Positions 1 to 7,074 of a DNA stretch of 64,000 nucleotides are shown here, piece after piece. Positions within the stretch are counted from its first letter, which is position 1; each line of letters opens with the position of its first letter. The position numbers were made by a program, and so were the translations under genes. Under the pieces are notes generated by a model. That model saw nothing but the letters and a program-made list of their open reading frames with translations, was not told the DNA's origin and made no database searches. Origin of the DNA: Sphingopyxis sp. 2PD (GTDB lineage Bacteria > Pseudomonadota > Alphaproteobacteria > Sphingomonadales > Sphingomonadaceae); assembly GCF_005503695.1 (NCBI RefSeq), contig NZ_SCMU01000005.1:1-64000 (forward strand), written 5' to 3'.

Positions 1-50
1 CCCCTAACCCCTCCCTAGATGGGAGGGGAACGACTCAAATCCCGCCCACG

Positions 51-78
51 AAAAAGGGAGCGGTTGCCCGCTCCCTTT
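51..78 (-). terminator. Intrinsic terminator of the blaI-blaR operon
   Basis: A perfect 11-bp inverted repeat (arms 53-63 and 68-78) encloses a 4-nt loop. Read on the minus strand, the stem is followed directly by a run of T. It lies about 60 nt beyond the stop codon of the M56 protease gene, where the operon transcript should end. Bases 1-50 hold nothing else I recognise. Confidence 0.85.
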
Positions 79-137
79 CCCCGCCCCTGCCGCCAGCCCC
101 ACCGGGGAGCAAAGGCTGGCGCCGAAGCTGGTCGGGC

Positions 138-1832
138 TTAGTTGCCCGATTTCTCGATCTCGGCGATCGCCTTGTCCAGATCGGCGGCGACCTTGGCGCG
201 CATGTCGTCCGACAGGCCGCTGGCGCGTTCACCGTCGGCAAAGGATTCGCGTGCTTTCTTGAGCGCCGACAATCGCGCGGCCTTGCCCTCGGCGCTGTCA
301 TTGCACGCGAACATATGAACGCGGGTGCGCTTGCTGCCGTCGGTCTCGTGGCGGTTGACGATCGGCGCGGCCTTTTTGCTGTCGCCGCATTTGCCCAGCA
401 CCATCGTCTGGCCATGCACCGACGACCAAGCGCCATGCGGCATCGCGGGGATCGGAGGCATCGGCGGCAGCGGCGGCAGCGGCGGCACCGGTGCCACGGC
501 AATGCGAAGGCGTTCCTTGCGTTTCGTTTCCAGCTTCTCGGCAGTCTTCTCGTCCCATTTGCGGGCAGCATCTTGCTCCTTGCGCTTCAGCCCCGCCTCA
601 TCATTCCACAGGCTGCTTGGGGCGCGAATCTGGATGTGCCGCGCTTCCACCTCGCCGTCAGCGCGAACGACCATCACTGTTGGCGACTTCGTCTCGGCTT
701 GTGCATCGATTTCTTCGGCGCCGTCGCGGTGGATAACGATCCGACGCATTTCGCGCGTCTTGCCCGCCCGGTCAGCTTTGGCTTCCGTGTTAGGTTCGGA
801 GAAAATGATGAGGCCAGGCGAGTCGGGCGCCTCTGGCGGGCCCATAGGTGCCATCGGCGGCTCAGGCGGCATCGTCATATCGACTGTCTGAACCTTAGCC
901 ATGACAATGCCCGCCGGAACCATTGTTGCTGTCATTGCCAGCACTGACAAGATTGCACCACCGACGAGCAGCCGACCGGTCAGCCCGCGCCGTTTCGAAA
1001 TATCCCTCCGCATCAACATTGTCAGCCTCTCCTGCAAATTATCGTGAACCGCCATCGGCGCCGCCAGCGACAGCCGCGACCCCACCGCCGCCTTGGCGAT
1101 CGCGGTCGCATAGCGGGCGGTGCGCTCATCGCGCATGTCGGCGTCGGCCATCGTCAGCACGCGGGCATCGCACGCCGCCTCCTGATCGAAGCGGAAGGCG
1201 CGGATCGCGCGCCAGGCGAACGGATTGAACCATTGCGACGCCAGCAGCACGAGCGCCGCGGCATTCGCCCACAAATCGCCATGGCGATGATGTGCCAGCT
1301 CGTGGTCGACCGCGAGCGCACGCTCGTCGGCGGCGTAGCGGGCAAAGAAGTCCTGCGGCACCGCGATGATACGCCGCCACAGACCAAAAGCGACGGGGCC
1401 ATCGACCGCGTCAGTCATCACCAGCCGGATCGTCCCGATCGGCTCCAGCTCGACCGCTTCGGCGAGCACGGTGACGCGAAACCGGCGATGTGACAAGAGG
1501 GCCATCGTCAGCACCGCGGCCATGCCGATAGCCCACACGACAAAGACATAGGGCATGGCATCGGCGACCGACCAGCTCGGGGCGACCGGTGCGGTCATCG
1601 CCGTATCGACCACAACCAGCATCACGTCGATGCTTTCGGGCGCGGCGACCGGATCGGCGAAGGGCAGCGGCGGCAAGACCAGCCGCAGCGCCGGAATCAG
1701 CCACAGGCTATACGCCAGCCGCGGCCCGAAATGACGCGCAAAGGGCTTGCGGATCAGCAGCACGGCCAGGACGAGCAGCGCGGTGGTGAGCATCGTGTCG
1801 CTCCACACCTGCATCCAGGTCGCGGCGCTCAT
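138..1832 (-). CDS. BlaR1-like M56 membrane metalloprotease (antirepressor)
   Basis: A 564-residue membrane zinc protease of the BlaR1/MecR1 (M56) family. Hydrophobic segments lie near residues 12-30, 40-58, 93-113, 190-205 and 285-308. The zinc site HELAH is at 177-181 and the downstream ligand motif QEAACD is near 217-222. In the family, such proteins sense a signal outside the membrane and cleave the cognate BlaI-type repressor. Here the part after residue 310 is not a penicillin-binding transpeptidase domain: it has two Pro-rich stretches, a charged probable helix and a C-terminal segment with two Cys. The inducer is therefore unknown. The start ATG overlaps the stop of the upstream repressor by 4 bp, which implies coupled translation. 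Confidence 0.9.
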   Translation of the reverse strand: MSAATWMQVWSDTMLTTALLVLAVLLIRKPFARHFGPRLAYSLWLIPALRLVLPPLPFADPVAAPESIDVMLVVVDTAMTAPVAPSWSVADAMPYVFVVWAIGMAAVLTMALLSHRRFRVTVLAEAVELEPIGTIRLVMTDAVDGPVAFGLWRRIIAVPQDFFARYAADERALAVDHELAHHRHGDLWANAAALVLLASQWFNPFAWRAIRAFRFDQEAACDARVLTMADADMRDERTARYATAIAKAAVGSRLSLAAPMAVHDNLQERLTMLMRRDISKRRGLTGRLLVGGAILSVLAMTATMVPAGIVMAKVQTVDMTMPPEPPMAPMGPPEAPDSPGLIIFSEPNTEAKADRAGKTREMRRIVIHRDGAEEIDAQAETKSPTVMVVRADGEVEARHIQIRAPSSLWNDEAGLKRKEQDAARKWDEKTAEKLETKRKERLRIAVAPVPPLPPLPPMPPIPAMPHGAWSSVHGQTMVLGKCGDSKKAAPIVNRHETDGSKRTRVHMFACNDSAEGKAARLSALKKARESFADGERASGLSDDMRAKVAADLDKAIAEIEKSGN

Positions 1833-2197
1833 GACTTGAGCTTCCGCAGCAAGGCTTCGATTTCGGCGATATCGGTGTCCGACAAGGCTTCGCGATCGGC
1901 AAGATGCGCGATCAGCGGGCTGACGCGGCCACCGAACAGGCGGTCAACGAAGCGCTGCGATTCCTCGCCCACGGCATCGGCACGCTCGATCGCGGGGCTA
2001 TAGAGGTAGCGTCGGCCATCGGCCTCGGCGGCCACCGCGCCCTTCTGAACCAGCCGCGCCAGCAACGTCTTGACCGTCGCCTGCGTCCAGCCATTGGCCT
2101 TGCCCACCCGGGCGGTCAGATCGGCCGCGGTTTGCGGGGCGTCGTCCCACAGGGCCGACAGCACCTGCATCTCCGACTCGCTTGCTCTTTCTGCCAT
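1829..2197 (-). CDS. BlaI/MecI/CopY-family winged-helix repressor
   Basis: A 122-residue repressor. The start was taken at MAERASESEMQVL rather than at the longer frame beginning at 2218, because family members begin close to the S-E-x-E-x-x-V-L segment seen here. The winged helix covers roughly residues 1-75 (A-D-L-T-A-R-V-G-K, then T-V-K-T-L-L-A-R-L recognition helix, then the G-R-R-Y-L-Y wing) and a C-terminal dimerisation helix follows. In this family, cleavage by the partner M56 protease relieves repression. A perfect BlaI-type dyad lies 38 bp upstream of the start (2235-2250), so autoregulation is very likely. Target genes other than the operon itself are not visible here. Confidence 0.9.
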   Translation of the reverse strand: MAERASESEMQVLSALWDDAPQTAADLTARVGKANGWTQATVKTLLARLVQKGAVAAEADGRRYLYSPAIERADAVGEESQRFVDRLFGGRVSPLIAHLADREALSDTDIAEIEALLRKLKS

Positions 2198-2234
2198 CAG
2201 AACCCCTCCCATTGGCATCGCTGAACTGCAACGC

Positions 2235-2250
2235 GACTACAAATGTAGTC
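2235..2250. promoter_or_regulatory. BlaI-type operator upstream of the repressor gene
   Basis: The sequence GACTACAAATGTAGTC is a perfect dyad: 7-bp arms GACTACA/TGTAGTC around AA. Its core TACA-N2-TGTA is the known recognition core of BlaI/MecI repressors. It is the only such dyad I saw near the operon. Confidence 0.85.
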
Positions 2251-2301
2251 AAAGGGCTGAATGGTCGATGAACGAAGCTGAACCAGTACACATTCGGCAT
2301 C

Positions 2302-2365
2302 GCGGCGAAGGCCGGGATCTCGCCAACGCGTCAGGGCGCAAGGGTGCGATCCCGGCCTTCGCCGG
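2302..2365. repeat. Palindromic intergenic repeat, GGCGAAGGCCGGGAT family, paired copy
   Basis: Two inverted copies of a CGGCGAAGGCCGGGATC unit (2302-2319 and 2348-2365) flank a short spacer and can form a long stem. Related solo units occur at 2709-2736 and 16704-16731. Such REP-like units are common between genes in sphingomonad genomes. Confidence 0.7.
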
Positions 2366-2461
2366 AATGACGTTTTGTCGTGTCGGAATATTTGACAGTG
2401 CGCGGCGCCGGTAAGAAATCGCTAACCACCGTCTCCCGCCCAAATCCGTCGCCGCGCCAAA

Positions 2462-2625
2462 TTGGCACGGCAATTGAATAGTTTCAGATGTTCCCGAGTG
2501 TTCCGCTCAATGGAGCGGTGGGGGGCATCGGTCTGGTCCCTGATGCCCCCTGCCCCCACCGGGAAATCCCCACTTGCCCCCGATGCAGACGGGGGGCGGA
2601 GCGGCCGAAAGGCCCCGCCCCCCGG
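2462..2625 (+). other. Highly folded GC-rich intergenic segment, possible non-coding RNA
   Basis: No convincing reading frame is present. Read on the plus strand it can form a 9-bp hairpin (2521-2529 with 2542-2550) that competes with a second 9-bp pairing (2516-2524 with 2553-2561). A 3' hairpin follows, with 9 bp (2591-2599 with 2615-2623), a 3-nt bulge and 4 bp closed by a GAAA tetraloop (2607-2610). The GNRA loop exists only in plus-strand RNA. Upstream, TTGGCACGGCAATTGAA (2462-2478) resembles a sigma-54 promoter but has GA in place of the -12 GC. The overall size and the GGTCTGGTCCCTGA loop faintly recall 6S RNA, but I cannot confirm that family. Confidence 0.35.
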
Positions 2626-2977
2626 AAGCTTTAGTGCCTCCAGATCGCTTATCGGTTCTCAGCATCCGCTGGCCTTCAGCTAACCGCCGATAGCTGACGT
2701 ACCACTATCGTCATCCCCGCGAAGGCCGGGATAACGAATTGAGAGTGGCGGTCACCAGTCGTTTCTTCTCCCCTCTCTTTTAGGGAGGGGAATGTCTTAA
2801 ATCCACCCCAAAGCGGACCGCAGCACATACTGTCGCGGTCTGGCGCGGTAGAGAGGTCAACGGCCGACGGGTCCACCTGCGGGGAGAGGGGAGTGCAGGT
2901 GCCCGTAGTTACAAGGGGGCTGAAGACCCGCCGCCGTTTCCCGGTCGGTCCGCCGGTGCGAGCCGACCGGATCGGGA
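2626..2977. other. Gene-free stretch downstream of recA
   Basis: I see no gene here. It holds one solo palindromic repeat unit (2709-2736), a small imperfect hairpin near 2770-2792, and a perfect 8-bp inverted repeat, CCGGTCGG (2941-2948) with CCGACCGG (2963-2970). The last lies 8 nt beyond the recA stop codon and lacks a T run, so it may end or stabilise the recA transcript without being a classical terminator. Confidence 0.5.
2709..2736. repeat. Solo palindromic repeat unit, GCGAAGGCCGGGAT family
   Basis: A single CGTCATCCCCGCGAAGGCCG-type unit with an internal short dyad. It belongs to the same family as the paired copy at 2302-2365 and the unit at 16704-16731. Confidence 0.6.
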
Positions 2978-4057
2978 TCAATTATCGTCGTCGCCGTCCT
3001 CGTCGGAGCCGATCATCATTTCTTCGGCGACCGCATCGGTGCGGCCGCGGATCGCGGCTTCGAGCCGTTCGCGCAATTCGGGATTCTCGGTCAGGAAATT
3101 CTTCGCATTCTCGCGGCCCTGGCCGATGCGGATCGAATCATAGCTGAACCAAGCGCCCGATTTCTCGACCAGCCCGGCTTTGACGCCGATGTCGAGGATC
3201 TCGCCGATCTTGGAAATCCCTTGCCCGTACATGATGTCGAATTCGACCTGCTTGAACGGCGGCGCGACCTTGTTCTTCACGACCTTGACCTTGGTCGTGT
3301 TGCCGACGATTTCGTCGCCATTCTTGATCTGGCCGGTGCGACGGATGTCGAGGCGGACCGAGGCATAGAATTTGAGCGCATTGCCGCCGGTCGTCGTTTC
3401 GGGGTTGCCGTACATCACACCGATTTTCATGCGCAGCTGGTTGATGAAGATCACCATGCAGCGCGAGCGGCTGATCGAACCGGTGAGCTTGCGCAGCGAC
3501 TGCGACATCAAGCGCGCTTGCAGGCCGACATGGCTGTCGCCCATCTCGCCCTCGATTTCGGCGCGCGGCACGAGCGCGGCGACCGAGTCAACGACGAGTA
3601 CGTCGATCGCGTTCGAGCGCACCAGCGTGTCGACGATTTCGAGCGCCTGTTCGCCGGTGTCGGGCTGCGACACGATCAATTCGTCGATGTTGACGCCCAG
3701 CTTACGCGCATAGACGGGGTCGAGCGCATGTTCGGCATCGACGAAGGCGACGGTGCCGCCGGTCTTTTGCGCTTCCGCCAGCGTGTGCAGCGCCAGCGTC
3801 GTCTTGCCCGAGCTTTCGGGGCCGTAGATTTCGATGACGCGACCGCGCGGCAGGCCGCCGACGCCGAGCGCGATGTCGAGGCCGAGCGACCCGGTCGAGA
3901 TCGCCTCGACCTGCATCGCCTCCTTCGAGCCCAATTTCATCACCGAGCCCTTACCAAAGGCGCGGTCGATCTGCGCGAGCGCGGCGTCGAGCGCCTTTTG
4001 CCTGTCCGTGTTGTTCACTGATTTCCCCGATTCGACGAGTGACAATTGACCGGCCAT
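2978..4057 (-). CDS. recA: Recombinase RecA
   Basis: A 359-residue RecA of normal length. It drives homologous strand exchange and stimulates LexA self-cleavage in the SOS response. The Walker A motif GPESSGKTT is at residues 79-87, followed by the conserved V-D-A-E-H-A-L-D-P segment, the loop region around E-G-E-M-G-D and F-I-N-Q-L-R, and the G-G-N-A-L-K-F-Y motif. The acidic C-terminal tail (DEDGDDDN) is typical. A GTTC-N7-GTTC LexA box lies about 80-90 bp upstream of the start on the same strand, so SOS control is well supported. The gene stands alone, separated from the receiver gene upstream by an inverted-repeat element. Confidence 0.99.
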   Translation of the reverse strand: MAGQLSLVESGKSVNNTDRQKALDAALAQIDRAFGKGSVMKLGSKEAMQVEAISTGSLGLDIALGVGGLPRGRVIEIYGPESSGKTTLALHTLAEAQKTGGTVAFVDAEHALDPVYARKLGVNIDELIVSQPDTGEQALEIVDTLVRSNAIDVLVVDSVAALVPRAEIEGEMGDSHVGLQARLMSQSLRKLTGSISRSRCMVIFINQLRMKIGVMYGNPETTTGGNALKFYASVRLDIRRTGQIKNGDEIVGNTTKVKVVKNKVAPPFKQVEFDIMYGQGISKIGEILDIGVKAGLVEKSGAWFSYDSIRIGQGRENAKNFLTENPELRERLEAAIRGRTDAVAEEMMIGSDEDGDDDN

Positions 4058-4133
4058 GTGCCGTCCTTTCCTGCTCTAAAGCGAAGGCTGAACCACCGCA
4101 ACGCCGGAACCATGTACGTCATTTGTTCCTACA

Positions 4134-4148
4134 GAACAAGAGGGGAAC
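4134..4148 (-). promoter_or_regulatory. LexA (SOS) box of recA
   Basis: Read on the minus strand the site is GTTCCCCTCTTGTTC, a direct repeat of GTTC with exactly 7 intervening bases. That is the LexA-binding form established for alphaproteobacteria. It lies 77 bp upstream of the recA start codon. Confidence 0.9.
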
Positions 4149-4163
4149 AAATTTTATTTGCCA

Positions 4164-4254
4164 CGTCGCCCCCGCGCAGGCGGGGGCCGCCGTTGGTTTA
4201 TGCAGCGATGCAAGAAAAGGTACGATTGCGGCCCCCGCCTGCGCGGGGGCGACG
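4164..4254. repeat. Paired palindromic repeat, GTCGCCCCCGC family, copy 1
   Basis: Two perfect inverted 27-bp arms (4164-4190 and 4228-4254) are separated by 37 bp. Each arm contains its own small dyad CCCCCGC-GCAG-GCGGGGG. Further copies lie at 27893-27980 and 35160-35247. The element sits between the receiver gene and the recA control region and could end the upstream transcript. Confidence 0.8.
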
Positions 4255-4260
4255 AGGAAT

Positions 4261-4611
4261 TCAGCGCCCAAACTCGGCCAACGCCGCTTCGATATCGCTG
4301 ATCCGGAACGGCTTGCCGACCAGGCGGCGATGCGCGTGGGCGGGCGGCAATATGTCGCCGCCGCCCGAGGTGAAGGCAAAGGGGATGCCGCGATCGGCCA
4401 GCGCGTCGGCGACCGGCCACCCCTTGTCGTCGCCGAGGTTGATATCGACCAGCGCGCCGTCCAGCGGCTCGGCAGCGATGATTGCCAACGCCTCGTCCTT
4501 GCTCGATGCCTGCGCCGGTTCGGGAAGCCCGAGCGCGTCGAACATGTCGGCGAGCATCATCCCGATCAGCACATCGTCCTCGACCAGCAGAATGCGCGGA
4601 TTATCAGCCAT
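4261..4611 (-). CDS. Single-domain response regulator (receiver only)
   Basis: A 116-residue stand-alone receiver domain. The acidic pair is D12-D13 (L-L-V-E-D-D), the phosphoacceptor is D56 (A-L-V-D-I-N-L), the switch Ser/Thr sits in F-A-F-T-S-G near 80, and the conserved Lys is in V-G-K-P-F near 99. There is no output domain, so it probably relays phosphate or binds a partner. The start codon overlaps the end of the CckA-like kinase gene by 8 bp, so the two are co-translated. That position suggests it takes phosphate from this kinase or tunes it. The sequence does not resemble CpdR closely enough for that name. Confidence 0.9.
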   Translation of the reverse strand: MADNPRILLVEDDVLIGMMLADMFDALGLPEPAQASSKDEALAIIAAEPLDGALVDINLGDDKGWPVADALADRGIPFAFTSGGGDILPPAHAHRRLVGKPFRISDIEAALAEFGR

Positions 4612-7051
4612 TTTTCATCCTGTGCGCGGCATCGTCGAGCGCCGCCGAAGTCGCCTCGGCGAGCTGCGCGACCGAAAAGGGTTTGGGCAGGAAGGCGACA
4701 TCGTCGATGTTGATCGACTGACGCAGCTGTTCCTCGGCATAGCCCGACATGAACAGCACGGGCAGGTCGGGGCGCTTGGCGCGCAGCGCGCGCACCATCG
4801 CCGGGCCGTCCATCGTCGGCATCACGACATCGCTGATGATCAGGTCGACCTCGGCCATCTGGGCAAAGCGTTCGAGACCTTCCTCACCCTGCGACGCGGT
4901 GACGACGGTATAGCCCGCGCGGGTCAACGCGCGTTCAGCGACCGCGCGCACCATATCCTCGTCCTCGACGAGCAGGATCGTGCCGCTGCCCCACTGACTT
5001 TTCTTGGGCTTCGGCGGCGGCGCGGCGGTGCTCGGCGTCTCGCTGCCGCTGCGATGGATCGGCAGGTAAATGGTAAAGCTGGTCCCCTGCCCCGGCTTGC
5101 TGTCGGCAAAGATGAAGCCCGCCGATTGCTTGATGATGCCGTACACGGTCGACAGGCCCAGCCCCGTTCCCTTGCCGACATCCTTGGTGGTGAAAAAGGG
5201 TTCGAAAATCTTGGGGAGCACATCGGGCGCGATGCCGGTGCCGGTATCGCTGACCTTGAGCGCGCAATAATCGGCGGGGGGCATGAATTCATTGCCCATC
5301 TGGCGCACGTCCGCCGCCGACACGGGATAGGTTTCGATCGTCAGCGTCCCGCCGCCCGGCATCGCGTCGCGCGCATTGACCGCCAGGTTGATGATCACCT
5401 GTTCCAGCTGCCCCGGATCGGCGCGCACCGCGCCCAGCCCGCGGCCATGATGGACCGCCAGCTGCACCGTTTCGCCGATCAGCCGCTTCAAGAGGTGTGA
5501 GACCTCTGAAATCACGTCGGGCAGCTGCAGGATCTGCGGCCGCAACGTCTGCTGCCGCGAAAAGGCGAGCAATTGCCGCGTCAGGCTGGCGGCGCGATTG
5601 GCGTTGCTGCGGATCTGCTGGATGTCGTCATAGTCGCTGTCGCCCGGGGTATGGCGCATCAGCATGAGGTCGCAGGCGCCGAGCACCGCGGTCAGGATAT
5701 TGTTGAAGTCATGCGCGACGCCACCCGCGAGCTGGCCGACCGCCTGCATCTTCGACGCCTGCGCGACCTGACGCTTCAGCCGCGATTCCTCGCTCGAATC
5801 CTTCAGGCTCAGCAGCACCGCTGCCTCACCGAGCCCGCGCACCCCGACGACGCGCATCGACACGGGCTCGCCGCTTTGCCCCGCCAGCCGGATCGACAGG
5901 TCGCCGCCCACCTGCTGCCCGCTGCTGTGGCGGCGGATCATGTCGGCGAGTGGCCCCTTGTCCTCGCCCACCACAATGTCGCCGGGATAGCGCGGCATCT
6001 TGCCCTCGCCCAGATTGGCGGCGCGCACAAAGGCGCGGTTCATGTACAGAAAGCGCCCGTCGCGATCGACCATTGCCAGCCCGAATGGAAGCAGCGACAG
6101 CAGGGTTTCGACATAGGTCTGCGCAGTACCGCGATCGGTCGGCCCCATTTCCTCGTCGAGCATCGCGAGCAGCACCGGCGTATTGCTGTCGGCCGGGGCC
6201 AGCGGGATTTGCAGCATCCGTACCGGGGTCGCGCGGTCGCCCTCGCGCGCGAAATACAGCGCACCGCCGTCATCGATGCGCAACATCGGGGCAACATCGC
6301 GGCCGGCATAATGGCCGGCGTCATCCTCGCCCAGCGCGCGGAGCAGAAAGGCCTGATTGGCGACGCGCAACCGCCCCTCGGCATTGACCAGCGCCGCCAT
6401 CACCCCGGCGTGGCTCAAGGTCCGGCCCGCCGGGCCATCGAGATGCCGGGTGATTTCAGAGGCGAGATCGAGCCGTTCGAGCGCCGAAAAGCGCCACACG
6501 AGATAATCCTCCGCCTGACCGGTGCGCGTCACCTGCGCGCGCAGTTGCAGATGGCCGATCGCCAGATCGTCGACGCGCCCCTCACCATCGCGCCACGCGA
6601 TGCGCCCGGCATTTTTGAGCAGCTCGGCGCCGCGTCCTTCGAGTGGCAGCCCCGGCGGGGTCACGAAGCCGCCCATCCAGGTGCCGAAGAGGTCGTTCGC
6701 GCACACCATCCGTCCGGCACGGTCGGTGACCGCGATCGCCACATCGTCGTGATTGACCGCCTGGCGCAGCATCGTCCAGTCGGGCGCTACCGCCTCACCG
6801 GCGACGGTGGTAGGAAAAAGGCGCCGCGCGAGCAACACGCCGCCGACCGCAACCGCGAGCCCGGCGACGAAACCGGCAGCAATCACCGCGTCACGCGTCG
6901 CCCAGAACAGGAGCAGCGTCGACAGCAGCGCCAGCCCGCCGAGTATGGCCATATCGACGCGCGACAGGCCCGGCGGCTCCGACAGCGGACCAGCGGAGCC
7001 CACCCCCCTGCCGATATCGGAATCAGCGGAAGGCAGGCTCGTCGCGGTCAA
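4604..7051 (-). CDS. cckA: CckA-type hybrid sensor histidine kinase
   Basis: An 815-residue inner-membrane hybrid kinase. Two membrane segments lie near 35-50 and 55-75. PAS-like sensory regions follow (about 95-205, 215-300 and 315-420), then the HisKA helix with phospho-acceptor H447 in G-G-V-A-H-D-F-N-N, then the ATPase domain (N-L-A-V-N-A-R-D-A-M, D-T-G-T-G-I, G-K-G-T-G-L-G-L-S). The C-terminal receiver (about 693-805) has D-L-I-I-S-D-V-V-M-P and M-S-G-Y-A-E-E plus F-L-P-K-P-F-S, hallmarks of CckA. In alphaproteobacteria CckA feeds ChpT and CtrA in cell-cycle control. The frame opens with TTG; an ATG lies 33 codons in, just before the first membrane segment, so the start is uncertain. It lies 23 bp after the M13 peptidase gene. 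Confidence 0.87.
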   Translation of the reverse strand: MTATSLPSADSDIGRGVGSAGPLSEPPGLSRVDMAILGGLALLSTLLLFWATRDAVIAAGFVAGLAVAVGGVLLARRLFPTTVAGEAVAPDWTMLRQAVNHDDVAIAVTDRAGRMVCANDLFGTWMGGFVTPPGLPLEGRGAELLKNAGRIAWRDGEGRVDDLAIGHLQLRAQVTRTGQAEDYLVWRFSALERLDLASEITRHLDGPAGRTLSHAGVMAALVNAEGRLRVANQAFLLRALGEDDAGHYAGRDVAPMLRIDDGGALYFAREGDRATPVRMLQIPLAPADSNTPVLLAMLDEEMGPTDRGTAQTYVETLLSLLPFGLAMVDRDGRFLYMNRAFVRAANLGEGKMPRYPGDIVVGEDKGPLADMIRRHSSGQQVGGDLSIRLAGQSGEPVSMRVVGVRGLGEAAVLLSLKDSSEESRLKRQVAQASKMQAVGQLAGGVAHDFNNILTAVLGACDLMLMRHTPGDSDYDDIQQIRSNANRAASLTRQLLAFSRQQTLRPQILQLPDVISEVSHLLKRLIGETVQLAVHHGRGLGAVRADPGQLEQVIINLAVNARDAMPGGGTLTIETYPVSAADVRQMGNEFMPPADYCALKVSDTGTGIAPDVLPKIFEPFFTTKDVGKGTGLGLSTVYGIIKQSAGFIFADSKPGQGTSFTIYLPIHRSGSETPSTAAPPPKPKKSQWGSGTILLVEDEDMVRAVAERALTRAGYTVVTASQGEEGLERFAQMAEVDLIISDVVMPTMDGPAMVRALRAKRPDLPVLFMSGYAEEQLRQSINIDDVAFLPKPFSVAQLAEATSAALDDAAHRMKNG

Positions 7052-7074
7052 TGACAGTCTTTCTTATCGGTGCA

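Noticed and set aside
2462-2478. Sigma-54 promoter TTGGCACGGCAATTGAA
   Set aside because: The -24 half is perfect but the -12 half has GA in place of the near-invariant GC, and no sigma-54-linked gene follows. Kept only as a remark on the folded segment.
2490-2503. GTTC-N6-GTTC, resembling a LexA box
   Set aside because: The spacer is 6 rather than 7, no SOS gene follows, and a true N7 box stands before recA.
5573-7054. 493-codon plus-strand frame opposite cckA
   Set aside because: The kinase domains are unmistakable on the minus strand; the opposite frame has no family features.
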